Counted from the first letter of the stretch, positions 44,582 through 54,229 are shown. The stretch: 64,000 nucleotides of DNA from Streptomyces sp. MNU76 (GCF_020982545.1 NZ_JAJKLK010000001.1:1054001-1118000), one strand, 5' to 3'. Numbers and translations: made by a program. The notes: generated by a model from the sequence alone, not told the origin.

Positions 44582-45672
44582 TCAGCACCAGCGGGAGCGG
44601 CAGCCGCCCCAGCCACCTCCACCGGACGAGCCGCTCGACGATCCACCTGAGCCACCCGAGCTTCCGGTCAGGCCGTCCGGGAAGGTGCTGTTGCGGTTCT
44701 GGTCACCAGGGAACGGGTCGTGATAGTCCGGGTCCCCGTCGTCATCGCGGTCGGGTAGCTGGGCGGATCCGTTGTCCTCCTCTGCCTGGGCAGGACAGTC
44801 GTTCTCCGGTGCGGACAGCCACAGCCTCACCCACGTGCTGTCGGTGATCCGTTCCCTTCGGTCCGGATCGTGCGCACACACCTTCCACTCGTCGTACTCG
44901 CCCTCGTCAGGAAGGCTGTCGTTTCCGTAGATCGTGTCTGCGTACACGTGATCGGGCGAGGGATCGAGAGCGGCGAGCTTCTCCTGAGCTGCCGTCCACG
45001 TCGCGCCGATCAGATGTGGCAACCTCGGCCAGGGAATGGGGCCGCCGTCCCGCGCGGGGCAGGGAGCCCCGGTGCGCACGGCTCCGAAGTCGATCGTCCT
45101 CGTGCCGCCCGGTGATGTGCCGACCTCCTGGAAGCAGACGGTCCAGTTGGAGCGCATCCAGATGCCGTCGCCCTGGTCGGACGCGTCGTGGTCGCCGACG
45201 GTGAACCCCTCCACCTGTGCCCTCTTCTTCGCTTTGTCGAGCCGCAGGCCTCGGAAGTCCGGGATCTCCGGGTCGGTTGTCGGCTCAGACCCCTGCGCCT
45301 GCTCCGCCGTACCCCTTGGGTGGGCGGAGGTGGCGGGCCTTCCGGCGTTCCGGGCCTTCACGTCCGCCTCCGCCACTGTGTCCGACGTCCTGTCCTGGGG
45401 TGCCGGGGGCAGGACCGCCCCGAGCAGGAGTACGGCCACGACGGTCGCGGTCACCTTCCACCCCTTCGGCCAGGCGTTGCCCCACCACAGGAGGAAGAGC
45501 GCGACGAGCAGCGCGAGAATCCCGAGGAACTCGTTGAGGACGCCGAGCACCGGTACGGCCAAGACGAAGCCGACGCGGGCCCGCCCGGTTCGCCACCAGG
45601 CAGTGCGGGCGGGCCGAAGCGCGGCGGTGGCGGAGGGCCGGGGGCGGGTGTGGGTGTGGGTGGGTGAGACAT
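44582..45672 (-). pseudogene. Membrane protein with PASTA-like repeats, frameshifted near its start
   Basis: ATG 45672 opens with a proline-rich tail (PTPTPAPGPPPPPRFGPP). Around 45615-45630 the frame must shift by one to reach WWRTGRARVGFVLAVPVLGV, two membrane spans (FLGILALLVALFLLWW and ATVVAVLLLGAVLP), and an outside part. The latter has two PASTA-like blocks (FRGLRLDKAKKRAQVEGFTV; LPHLIGATWTAAQEKLAALD), an Asp-rich DRDDDGDPDYHDPFPGD calcium-site-like loop and a Gly/Ser tail ending CRSRWC. The frame from 45630 to the stop is intact. Streptomycete relatives have this Pro-rich/two-span/PASTA layout. A start within the second frame cannot be excluded. Confidence 0.6.
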
Positions 45673-46153
45673 GGCCAGGGGGCCTTTCGGAGAGCGGAGT
45701 TGATCCCAGCAGCAGCCATCTGTACGACCGACCGGACCGCTTTCGGGTCGATGGATCGTAGTGAGCCGTGGGGTCTGTCCCACGCGCGCGGCAGGGCCAA
45801 GAGCGACCCTGAGGGACGTGAGCCGCTCGCCGGTGGCGGGTGGGGAGGGGTGCGCTTTCGTGCGGATCCCCGGGTGGTCGAGACGGACGTCGTACGGCCG
45901 TGTGGCCGGCTGTTCGCCCAGGTCGGCACCGGGACGCGGGACCCCGTGACTCGGTCCTGCGCGATGTTCTCAAGAGCCTTTGGGGAAATTACCAAACCCT
46001 CCGAACCCAGCCCGTTCGTGCACAAGTTGGGGCGCCACTCGTTCGAGTGACGGGAGCGTCAGCGGGGCGAGTGAGTCCCGACGTGACCGAAGACGTCACA
46101 GCCGTCACACCGAAGATGCCGGACACAGGACAGGCGGGGGCAGTCCGACGCCC

Positions 46154-46984
46154 CTACCGCAATCCGCCGACCTGGTCCTTGGCCCACCACAGAAACGCCG
46201 CGGAGTGCTGCTGGTTGGCGAAACCCTCGCCGACGAGGGCATGCAGGAGATCATTGCTCCAGAGGATGAGCCGGCCGAGGGTCCAGTTCACCGACTCGGG
46301 TGTCGGCAGCTCCAGTCCGTAGACCAGTCGCGCGACCTCGCGCTTGCCCCCGGCCTCCGTCGTGTACTTGAGGATCGTCAGGAACCGGTCGGGGTACATC
46401 ACACAGAGAACCCTCGTGAGGAGCGCCTCCTTGAAACCGGTCATGGCGAACGGCTCGGTGCCGGACAGCAGGCGCTGGAGCCGGTCTTCGAGCGGCACGT
46501 CGTCGGGTCCGTGCAGGAGGTACTCGATCGTCCTGCGGGTCGACTCTCCGGCTGCGGCATCGCCCATGTCGTTCCACGCGGAGTTGAACGTGGCCTGATT
46601 ACCGGGGCGTGCCCCCACCTCGGAGTTGGCGAAGTCCTTGAGGGCTCTGGGGTCGCACGTCCACAGCCCCTCGGGGGAGAAGATCCGCTGGTACCTCGAC
46701 CAGTAGGCCGCCACGTCGGGGTCGAAGTCCGGCTTGTCGGCGAGGTACTGCTCTTTCAGCCGGGCCACCCGCTCCACCTGCTCGGGATCGACGTCCTCGG
46801 CTTTCGGGAAACGGGCCTTGAGGTCGTCGAAGGAGCGAAGGAGGTTCCTCTGCGGGACGGTGGGCTCCTTGTGCTCCCATTCATAGCCGCAGCGGTGCTT
46901 CACGAGCCGACGTCCGCCGTCGAGCGTGCGCACCACCTCGATGTCCTCGTCGTCGCTGCACAGTGGACACATGACCACCGCCAT
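46154..46984 (-). CDS. Unknown protein with N-terminal zinc-ribbon-like motif
   Basis: 276 residues. GGGGGT lies upstream of ATG 46984. The N-terminus MAVVMCPLCSDDEDIEVVRT followed by LVKHRCGYEWEHKEP has a CxxC knuckle and a single further Cys, a half-complete zinc ribbon. The rest is soluble and mostly helical (DDLKARFPKAEDVDPEQVER, DRLQRLLSGTEPFAMTGFKE, LTRVLCVMYPDRFLTILKYT). The last part is like fragments seen in McrB-linked or EVE-linked proteins, but I cannot assign it. It lies at the right edge of the defence island. Confidence 0.7.
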   Translation of the reverse strand: MAVVMCPLCSDDEDIEVVRTLDGGRRLVKHRCGYEWEHKEPTVPQRNLLRSFDDLKARFPKAEDVDPEQVERVARLKEQYLADKPDFDPDVAAYWSRYQRIFSPEGLWTCDPRALKDFANSEVGARPGNQATFNSAWNDMGDAAAGESTRRTIEYLLHGPDDVPLEDRLQRLLSGTEPFAMTGFKEALLTRVLCVMYPDRFLTILKYTTEAGGKREVARLVYGLELPTPESVNWTLGRLILWSNDLLHALVGEGFANQQHSAAFLWWAKDQVGGLR

Positions 46985-47195
46985 GGCTACCCCCGTTCAC
47001 GCGGTGCTCGCGCCCGCCCGGAGCGAGCGCTTCCCCACCCAGGGACCGCATTCTCGCATCCGGCCGGGGCCGCAGGGTGGGTGGCCTCCGGTCGGTACGC
47101 GCAGCTCCGACCGTACGGTCTTGCCGGGGCGGCCGGGCGAGGAGTGCCGATACAGGGTGCAACGCGCTGACGGGCCTGGCTGGTCCCCCCTGGAG

Positions 47196-47700
47196 CTACT
47201 TGATCAGGCGGCCCCTGTTCCGGTTGGCGAAGGGCCGCTTGCCGTGGACCCCGATGAATTCGGCGATCAGCTGGGCTTCGGCGTCGCCGGGGTCCCGCTC
47301 CGGCGTCGACAGCCATCCGACCAGCAACGAGCCCGAGTCCGCCAACTGCCAGACATAGCGCCCACCCCAGTGACCCACCGCTTCTCCGGCGCCGTGACGC
47401 CGGTACTCGTCGAGCCGCTTCCGCAGTCCGCGCCGACCGCTTCTGCCGGTGGTCGCCTTGCCTACGTACAGCACCATGGCCCCACCGACCCAGGCCTCAG
47501 CGAGAAACGGAGGGATCACGGCCCTGGAAATGCCCAGCCGGACTCAGGGGCAGGAACTCCGGGGCGGACACATCGGGGCGCACGACGACGTAGATGCCGG
47601 CATCCAGGGGCACCCCGGCCTCCGGCAGTTCCGAGAAGGGGACGAATCCCGTGAATCCCCGGTCCGTGAGGATCTCCAGTGTCAGTGCTCGGTCGGTCAT
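47196..47700 (-). pseudogene. GIY-YIG-like nuclease domain protein, frameshifted
   Basis: ATG 47700 opens MTDRALTLEILTDRGFTGFV and VPLDAGIYVVVRP, then GHFQGRDPSV. At the A3 run 47505-47507 (TTT on the coding strand) one base is extra. Removing it gives LAEAWVGGAMVLYVGKATTG and LRKRLDEYRRHG, the GIY-YIG-type core (YVGKA, then the Arg helix), ending at 47196. Actinobacterial relatives are single proteins of about 165 residues with this split intact. The frame downstream can also start at 47519 by itself. Confidence 0.65.
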
Positions 47701-47776
47701 GCGCGGCATGATCCCACGCGGGTAGGACAAGGTGGGTTCGTTCGGGCACGGTCGCGTAGTCGCCGCATCCCGGATC

Positions 47777-49149
47777 GGGTCTGTACGGTGAGTGGTGTAA
47801 CTCCCGAGCTGGAAGCGACAGTTGATGACTGACGTGGCGAGTGATATCGGGGCCGGGGAGGCCGTTGTGAGTGGGGCGGGCGCCGTGGATGACGGGCTGG
47901 TCGCCGAGCTGGTGGCCCGGGCCCGGGCCGGTGGGGTGAAGCTCACCGGGGAGGGCGGCCTGCTGCAGCAGCTGACGAAGCGGGTGCTGGAGTCCGCGCT
48001 GGGGCGAACTCACCGATCATCTGGGGCACGAGCCCGGTGAGCGGGCCGGGGGCGGCCGGGAGAACTACCGCAACGGGCACCGGCCCAAGACGGTGATCAC
48101 GGAGTCGGGGCCGGTCGAGATCGCGGTGCCGCGGGACCGGGCCGGGTCGTTCGAGCCGCAGCTGGTCAAGAAGCGGCAGCGGCGTCTGGGCGGGGTGGAC
48201 GAGATGGTCGGTGTCGCTGTCGGCGAAAGGGCTGACGCACGGGGAGATCTCCGCGCATCTCGCCGAGGTGTACGGCGCGGAGATCTCCAAGTCCACCATC
48301 TCCACGATCACCGACAGCGTGATGGCCGGCATGACGGAATGGCAGAACCGTCCCCTGGACAGCGTCTACCCGGTCGTCTTCATCGACTGTGTGAACGTGA
48401 AGGTCAGGGACGGGCAGGTCGCCAACCGGCCCGTCTACATGGCGGTGGCGGTCACCGCCGAAGGACACCGGGACATCCTGGGCCTGTGGATCGGCGACGG
48501 CGGGGAGGGCGCGAAGTACTGGCTCCAGGTCCTGACCGAGGTCAAGAACCGCGGCGCGGCCGATGTCCTGATGCTGGTCTGCGACGGCCTGACCGGCCTC
48601 CCGGACGCCGTGAACACCGTCTGGCCTGCGACGATCGTCCAGACCTGCGTCGTTCACCTATTGAGGAACAGCTTTCGTTACGCGGCCCGGCAGGACTGGG
48701 AGAAGATCGCGAAGGCACTCAGGCCCGTCTATACCGCGCCGACCGAGGAGGCCGCGCTGGAGCGGTTCGTGGAGTTCACTGACACCTGGGGCGGGAAGTA
48801 TCCGGCGATCGTCCGGCTCTGGGAGGCGGCCTGGGCGGAGTTCGTGCCCTTCCTCCGGTTCGACGTGGAGATCCGCAAGATCGTCTGCACCACGAACGCG
48901 ATCGAGAGCATCAACGCGCGGATCCGCAAGGCCGTCCGGGCCCGAGGGCACTTCCCCACCGACCAGGCCGCTCTCAAGTGCGTCTACCTGGCCGTCATGA
49001 GCCTGGACCCGACCGGCACCGGACGCAAACGCTGGACCATGCGCTGGAAGGCCGCACTCCAAGCCTTCGACATCACCTTCGACGGCCGGCTCACCGCCGG
49101 ACGCCGCTGAACAAAACCGACTGAGTTCCACCGTTCGCTACACAGACCC
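47777..49149 (+). mobile_element. IS256-family insertion sequence
   Basis: The element is bounded by GGGTCTGTACGGTGAGTGGT-like sequence on the left and its imperfect reverse complement (ending GTTCGCTACACAGACCC) on the right. The two ends match at about two-thirds of 28 positions, best in GGGTCTGT/ACAGACCC. It contains one transposase gene in three frames. I saw no 8-9 bp target duplication (left flank CCCGGATC, right flank GCAGGCGG), so the site has been rearranged since insertion or the boundaries are off by some bases. Confidence 0.7.
47824..49110 (+). pseudogene. IS256-family transposase with two frameshifts
   Basis: Frame 1 begins MTDVASDIGAGEAVVS and reads to LLQQLTKRVLESALG. Near 48001-48004 the frame changes to give ELTDHLGHEPGERAG and PKTVITESGPVEIAVPRDRA, then RLGGVDEMV. 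Near 48210 it changes again to SLSAKGLTHGEISAHLAEVY and the catalytic domain: VFIDCVNVKVRDGQ (first Asp), LMLVCDGLTGLPDAV (second Asp), TNAIESINARIRK (Glu). The DDE set is intact, but translation cannot join the three parts without recoding. The element is therefore probably inactive unless the sequence has errors. Confidence 0.8.
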
Positions 49150-49284
49150 GCAGGCGGGGTGAAGGGCGGCGGTGGCGTCGCCAAGGCCGGCATCGCCCTC
49201 GGCGTCGTGGACCTGGTCATCTTCGCGGTGCTGATCGCCGTGGCCGCGTCCAATGGCGGTTTCACCTGGTACGTCGGGGGCTGA
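49150..49284 (+). pseudogene. 3' stub of a DUF4190 membrane protein
   Basis: Directly after the right end of the IS the frame reads AKAGIALGVVDLVIFAVLIA, then VAASNGGFTWYVGG and stop. This is the last membrane span and end of DUF4190 proteins. Its 5' part is not found on the left side of the IS, so sequence between has been lost. Confidence 0.65.
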
Positions 49285-49315
49285 CCGGCGAGCGTCGCTC
49301 GCTCCAGGCGTACGT

Positions 49316-49343
49316 GGGCGGCTCGGCCTGAGCCGAGCCGCCC
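49316..49343 (+). terminator. Strong hairpin terminator
   Basis: GGGCGGCTCGGC, loop CTGA, GCCGAGCCGCCC: a perfect 12-bp stem 31 bases after the DUF4190 stub and 50 bases from the convergent oxidoreductase stop, so it can serve both sides. Confidence 0.75.
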
Positions 49344-49393
49344 ACGGCGTTTCCGGTCGGCTCGGGTGAGCCGCCCCGTTGCACCCGCGCCCC

Positions 49394-50332
49394 TCACCCC
49401 ACCAACCCCACCACCTCCGCCAACCGCCCCCACTCCTTCCGCGGCAGCGCGTCGCCTTCCCGCCCGTCGAGCACCTGGAGAGCCACATGGTCCGCGCCGG
49501 CCGCGTGGAACTCGTCCACCCGTGCCCGGATCCGCTCGTCCTCGCCCCACGCGTACACCGCGTCGATCAGCCGGTCACTGCCGCCGTCCGCCAGGTCCGT
49601 CTCGGTGAAGCCGAGGCGGAGGAAGGTGTTCGTGTAGTTCGGCAGCCCTAGGTAGAAGGCGAGGTGGGCGCGGGCGACGGACCGGGCGCGGTCCGCGTCG
49701 GGCTCCAGGACCACCTTCAGTTCAGGGGCCAGGAGGGCGTCCGTGCCCAGCGCCTCGCGCGCCTCGGCCGTGTGTTCCGGGGTCACCAGGTACGGGTGTG
49801 ACCCGGCCGCCCGGTCCCGGGAGAGGCGGAGCATGCGCGGGCCCAGCGCGGCCAGCACCCGGCGGTCGGCGGGGACCCCGGCCGCGTCCAGGGCGTCCAG
49901 GTAGGTGACCATCGCCGCGTACGGGCGCCGGTACTGCTCCGTGAGCTTCGCGTGGCTCACGCCCAGGCCGAGGAGGAAGCGGCCGGGGTGGGTGGCGTCC
50001 AACTCCCGGAAGCGCGCGGCCGTTTCGGCGGCCTCGTGCTGCCAGATGCTCTGGATGCCGGTGGCGACGGTGATTCGGGACGTGGCCTCGACCAGGGGGG
50101 CGGCGTGGTCGACCGACGTGCTGCCGCCCAGCCAGATCGCGCCGAAGCCGAGTTCCTCCAACTCGGCCGCCGCTTCTGCGACTTCATCGTGTCGAGCGGG
50201 ATCCTCCGTTCGCAGTCCGATGCTCCAGATGCCGTGTCGACCCAGGTTCTGTTTCGTCATGCCATCGCCAACCCGGCCGCCTTCGGGATCTATTCCGACG
50301 GCCTCCTCGGCATCAAATCGTGTCGCATCCAT
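49394..50332 (-). CDS. LLM-class F420-dependent oxidoreductase
   Basis: 312 residues of the luciferase-like TIM-barrel family, which use reduced F420 (sometimes FMN): GIWSIGLRTED, LEELGFGAIWLGGSTSVDHA, ITVATGIQSIWQHE, THPGRFLLGLGVSHAKLTEQ. ATG 50332 is chosen because AGGAGGGG sits 6-7 bases upstream; the family core itself starts about 30 residues later. The substrate is unknown. It is divergent from the GH43 gene. Confidence 0.88.
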   Translation of the reverse strand: MDATRFDAEEAVGIDPEGGRVGDGMTKQNLGRHGIWSIGLRTEDPARHDEVAEAAAELEELGFGAIWLGGSTSVDHAAPLVEATSRITVATGIQSIWQHEAAETAARFRELDATHPGRFLLGLGVSHAKLTEQYRRPYAAMVTYLDALDAAGVPADRRVLAALGPRMLRLSRDRAAGSHPYLVTPEHTAEAREALGTDALLAPELKVVLEPDADRARSVARAHLAFYLGLPNYTNTFLRLGFTETDLADGGSDRLIDAVYAWGEDERIRARVDEFHAAGADHVALQVLDGREGDALPRKEWGRLAEVVGLVG

Positions 50333-50448
50333 TGACGCCCCTCCTGCCTCACCTTTACCTTCTGGCCGAAGTTACGCACAGCGTTCGCAATATCGAACGA
50401 TCAACCTCTTGATCCCCTCCCCGAGAGCCGCCCCCGAAGGGACTTGCC

Positions 50449-51951
50449 GTGTTCCGCATTCAAGTCCGTCACGGGGTGACGCTGGGGGCCGCCCTGCTGG
50501 CCCTGTTCGCGTCACTCCTCGCCGTCCAGCCGGCCTCGCCCGCCGCCGCGGCCGACGGCAGGCCGTACACCAACCCGGTCAAGTCGCAGAAGGGCGCCGA
50601 CCCGTGGCTGGAGTACTACAACGGCAACTACTACCTGGTGACGACCTCCTTCACCGGTGAGCTGACCATGCGCAAGTCACCCACGCTGGCCGGGCTGAGC
50701 ACCGCGCCCAGCGTGCAGGTGTGGTCGGACAGCACCTCCACCCGCAACTGGAACATGTGGGCCCCGGAGATCCACTTCTTCGACGGCAAGTGGTACCTCT
50801 ACTACTCCGCCGGGCCGCGCGGTTCCGCCTGCTGCGACGACCAGCGCACCTATGTCCTGGAGAGCGCCGGGTCCGACCCGATGGGGCCGTACACCTTTAA
50901 GAACCAGCTCGCCGGGTCCAACCTCAACCCGAACGGCTGGCTGATCGACGTCAGCGTGCTCAAGCACGACAACAAGCTGTACCTGGTCGGCAGCGGCTCG
51001 GCCGGCGGCAGCAAGCAGAGCCTCGTCATCGCGCCGCTCAGCAACCCGTACACCCTCGCGAGCTCCACCTTCACCGTCATCTCCAGCCCGACCCTGAGCT
51101 GGGAGACGCAGAGCGGTGAGGTCAACGAGGGCCCCGAGCCGCTCTACCGCAACGGGCGCACCTTCCTCATCTACTCCGCCAGCGCCTGCTGGGGCCCCGA
51201 CTACAAGCTCGGGCAGCTGGAGCTGACCGGTTCCGACCCGCTGCTCGCCTCCTCCTGGACGAAGAAGCAGACGCCCGTCTTCCAGCGCAACGACGCGGCC
51301 GGGGTCTACGCGCCGGGCCACAACGGGTTCTTCACCTCGCCCGACGGCGCCGAGAACTGGATCGTCTACCACGCCAACGACGCCGCGAGCGACGGCTGCG
51401 ACAACGGCCGTACGACCCGCGCCCAGAAGTTCACCTGGAACGCCGACGGCACCCCGAACTTCGGCACCCCCGTCGCCCTCGGGACCACGATCGCCGGGCC
51501 TTCCGGTGAGACCGCGACGACCCCGACCGCGTACACCATCGTCAACCGCAACAGCGGCAAGTGCCTGGACGTCAACGGCGGCAACACGGCCGACGGGACC
51601 AACATCTTCCAGTGGACCTGCAACGGCGGGGCCAACCAGAAGTGGCGGATCGAGGACCGCGCGGACGACACCAGCCGCCTGGTGAACGTCGCCACCGGCA
51701 AGGTCGCCGACGTCGCCGACTGCGCGAGCGCCGACGGCACCGACATCCGGCAGTGGTCCTGGCTGAACAACAACTGCCAGAAGTACCGCCTGGTCTACCT
51801 CGGCGGCGACTACGTCCGGATCGTCAACGCCTCCACCGGCAAGGTCATGGACGTCGCCGACTGCGGCACCGCCAACGGCACCGACGTACGCCAGTGGTCC
51901 TGGCTCGACAACAACTGCCAGCAGTGGCGGCTCGTCCCCACGACCGCCTGA
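50449..51951 (+). CDS. Secreted GH43 arabinan-type glycosidase with ricin-B (CBM13) domain
   Basis: 500 residues. A Sec signal peptide (basic start, hydrophobic core, cleavage after SPAAAA) is followed by the five-bladed GH43 domain: the catalytic base D51 in KGADPWLEYY, a pKa-modulating Asp in WLIDVSVL and the acid Glu in EVNEGPEPLYR. From about residue 365 a ricin-type trefoil has repeated QW-motifs (IFQWTCNGGANQKWRI, DIRQWSWLNNNCQKYR, DVRQWSWLDNNCQQWR). It is likely an endo- or exo-arabinanase acting on arabinan side chains of pectin or xylan. GTG start after AAGGGA. Confidence 0.9.
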   Translation: MFRIQVRHGVTLGAALLALFASLLAVQPASPAAAADGRPYTNPVKSQKGADPWLEYYNGNYYLVTTSFTGELTMRKSPTLAGLSTAPSVQVWSDSTSTRNWNMWAPEIHFFDGKWYLYYSAGPRGSACCDDQRTYVLESAGSDPMGPYTFKNQLAGSNLNPNGWLIDVSVLKHDNKLYLVGSGSAGGSKQSLVIAPLSNPYTLASSTFTVISSPTLSWETQSGEVNEGPEPLYRNGRTFLIYSASACWGPDYKLGQLELTGSDPLLASSWTKKQTPVFQRNDAAGVYAPGHNGFFTSPDGAENWIVYHANDAASDGCDNGRTTRAQKFTWNADGTPNFGTPVALGTTIAGPSGETATTPTAYTIVNRNSGKCLDVNGGNTADGTNIFQWTCNGGANQKWRIEDRADDTSRLVNVATGKVADVADCASADGTDIRQWSWLNNNCQKYRLVYLGGDYVRIVNASTGKVMDVADCGTANGTDVRQWSWLDNNCQQWRLVPTTA

Positions 51952-51979
51952 TTCCCACCATCGACCGCCTGATTCCCAC
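51941..51979. repeat. Tandem 21-bp duplication between the GH43 genes
   Basis: CGACCGCCTGATTCCCAC occurs at 51941-51958 and 51962-51979 with a CAT spacer. The first copy includes the stop codon of the upstream gene, so the duplication extends the intergenic space. Confidence 0.7.
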
Positions 51980-52010
51980 ATCCTTGACCTCGAAGGGCCG
52001 CGAACAAGAC

Positions 52011-53459
52011 ATGAGACGACTCGTCAGACGGGTTCTGGTGGCCGCGGCGGCCGCGCTCGCCGTGCTCACCACCGTGACCACCCCCGCCCAGGCCGCCGCC
52101 CCGGCGTCCCCGGCTGTCACCTTCACCAACCCGATAGCCGAGCAGCGGGCCGACCCGCACATCTACAAGCACACCGACGGCTACTACTACTTCACGGCCA
52201 CCGTCCCCGCGTACGACAAGATCGTGATGCGCCGGTCCACCACCCTCCAGGGCCTCGCCACGGCCACGGAGACCACGATCTGGACCAAGCACGCCAGCGG
52301 TGAGATGGGCGCCCACATCTGGGCGCCGGAGATCCACTTCATCGACGGCAAGTGGTACGTGTACTTCGCCGCCGGTGCCTCCAACGACATCTGGAAGATC
52401 CGGCCGTACGTCCTGGAGACCAGCGCGGCCAACCCGATCACCGGCACCTGGACGGAGAAGGGCCGGATCGCCCTGCCGCTGGACACCTTCTCGCTCGACG
52501 CCACCACCTTCACGGTGGGCGGCACCCGCTACCTCAGCTGGGCGCAGAACGACCCGGCGGTCGGCAGTGGCACCAACCTGTACCTGGCGAGGATGTCCAA
52601 CCCCTGGACCATCAGCGGCAGTCCGGTGATGATCTCCAAGCCGGAGTACTCCTGGGAGACCGTCGGTCACCGGGTGAACGAGGGCCCGGCCGTCATCCAG
52701 CGGAACGGCAAGGTCTTCATGGCCTACTCGGCCAGCGCCACCGACGCCAACTACTGCCTCGGCCTGCTGACCGCCTCCGAGTCCGCGGATCTGATGAACC
52801 CCGCCTCCTGGGCGAAGAGTTCGGCGCCGGTCTTCAGGAGCAACGACCGGACCGGCCAGTACGGCCCCGGCCACAACACCTTCACCACGTCCGAGGACGG
52901 AAAGTCCGACATCCTGGTCTACCACGACCGCAACTACAAGGACATCAGCGGCGACCCGCTCAACGACCCCAACCGCCGTACCCGCTACCAGAAGCTGTAC
53001 TGGAACGCCGACGGCACGCCCAACTTCGGCATCCCCGTCGCCGACGGCGCGACGCCGGTCCGGCTCTCCTCGTTCAACTTCCCGGGCAAGTTCATCCGGC
53101 ACTGGGAGTACCGCGCCAAGCTGGAGAGCGACGTCACCAACCTCGCCGACTCGCAGTTCCGGATCGTCACCGGGCTGACGGGCAGCGGCACGGTCTCGCT
53201 GGAGTCGGCGAACTTCCCCGGCTACTACCTCCGCCACAAGAACAACGAGCTCTGGGTGGAGAAGGACGACGGCACGGCCCTGTTCGACGCGGACGCGTCC
53301 TTCTTCCAGCGGGCCGGCCTCGCCGACACCGCGGCCGGGGTCTCCTACGAGTCGTTCAACTTCCCCGGCCGCTACATCCGCCACTACAACAACCTGCTCC
53401 ACACCCAGCCGGTCAGCACGACCCTCGACCGTCAGGACGCCACGTTCTACAAGGAGTAG
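52011..53459 (+). CDS. Secreted GH43 arabinofuranosidase-like enzyme with AbfB domain
   Basis: 482 residues. A signal peptide (RRLVRRVLVAAAAALAVLTT, cleavage near AQAA) precedes the GH43 domain with base D48 (QRADPHIYKH), SLDATTFTV (Asp) and VNEGPAVIQ (Glu). The C-terminal ~150 residues form an AbfB (CBM42-type) beta-trefoil with repeats of SFNFPGKFIRHW, SANFPGYYLRHK and SFNFPGRYIRHY, which bind arabinose side chains. It follows the first GH43 gene by 59 bp and is probably co-transcribed. Confidence 0.9.
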   Translation: MRRLVRRVLVAAAAALAVLTTVTTPAQAAAPASPAVTFTNPIAEQRADPHIYKHTDGYYYFTATVPAYDKIVMRRSTTLQGLATATETTIWTKHASGEMGAHIWAPEIHFIDGKWYVYFAAGASNDIWKIRPYVLETSAANPITGTWTEKGRIALPLDTFSLDATTFTVGGTRYLSWAQNDPAVGSGTNLYLARMSNPWTISGSPVMISKPEYSWETVGHRVNEGPAVIQRNGKVFMAYSASATDANYCLGLLTASESADLMNPASWAKSSAPVFRSNDRTGQYGPGHNTFTTSEDGKSDILVYHDRNYKDISGDPLNDPNRRTRYQKLYWNADGTPNFGIPVADGATPVRLSSFNFPGKFIRHWEYRAKLESDVTNLADSQFRIVTGLTGSGTVSLESANFPGYYLRHKNNELWVEKDDGTALFDADASFFQRAGLADTAAGVSYESFNFPGRYIRHYNNLLHTQPVSTTLDRQDATFYKE

Positions 53460-53487
53460 AAGGAGTAGCAGGAGCAGAAGGAGTAGT
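53452..53487. repeat. Four 9-bp AGGAGTAG-type repeats at the end of the AbfB gene
   Basis: AGGAGTAGA, AGGAGTAGC, AGGAGCAGA and AGGAGTAGT run head to tail over the stop codon. Each contains an SD-like AGGAG. Probably slippage; no coding use seen downstream. Confidence 0.6.
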
Positions 53488-53519
53488 CAGACATGCGCTA
53501 GCGGAGGAAAGAACGAGGT

Positions 53520-54196
53520 TCACTCCGGCGGGGTGACCCGCACCAGGCCCGACTGGTACGCCATCACGACCAGTTGGGCCCGGTCGCGGGCACCCAGTTT
53601 CGTCATCGCCCGGTGGACATGGGTCCGTACCGTCAGCGGGCTCACATACAGCTTCTCGGCGATCTCGTCGTTGGAGTGGCCCTCGGCCGCCAGGGACATG
53701 ACCTCCCGCTCGCGCGTGGTCAGGATGGTCAGCCGGTCGGGGGCGGCGAGCCGGTTGCCGGGGTGGGGGTGGCGAGGAAACGCGTGATGAGGGTCCGGGT
53801 GGCGGCGGGGGAGAGCAGCGTGTCGCCGGCGGCCACCGTGCGGATGCCGTCGAGGAGCGCGTCGGCGGTGACGTCCTTGCCGAGGAAACCGCTGGCGCCG
53901 GAGCGCAGCGCCTGGGCCACGTACTCGTCGATCTCGAACGTCGTGAGGATCAGCACACGGGTGTCGGCCAGCTCCTCGTCGGCGCAGATCACGGCGGTCG
54001 CGGTGAGCCCGTCCGTGCCGGGCATCCGGATGTCCATGAGGACCACGTCGGGGCGGTGCACCCGGACCAGGTCGACCGCCTCCCGGCCGTCGGTGGCCTC
54101 GGCGACCACCTCCAGGTCCGGGCAGGAGTCGATGAGGATCCGGAAGGTGGCCCGCAGCAGGGCCTGGTCGTCGGCGAGCAGGACACGAATGGTCAT
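53520..54196 (-). pseudogene. LuxR/NarL-family response regulator, frameshifted
   Basis: The receiver domain is intact from ATG 54196: LLADDQALLRATF with D9/D10, phospho-acceptor D55 in VVLMDIRMPG, and ILTTFEIDEYVAQALRSGAS. At the G4 run 53760-53763 one base is missing. Adding it joins FLATPT to NRLAAPDRLTILTTREREVM and the LuxR helix-turn-helix (AEGHSNDEIAEKLYVSPLTV, RTHVHRAMTKLGARDRAQLV), ending at 53520. As read the protein loses its DNA-binding domain. It pairs with the histidine kinase just upstream. Confidence 0.85.
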
Positions 54197-54229
54197 GGGC
54201 GTCGCGTTTCTTCCACTGGTCGTGAGCGG

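Noticed and set aside
47824..49110. Programmed frameshifting in the IS256 transposase
   Set aside because: IS256 elements normally use one frame. Neither junction has a slippery heptamer with a downstream structure, and the same kind of one-base break occurs in unrelated genes here.
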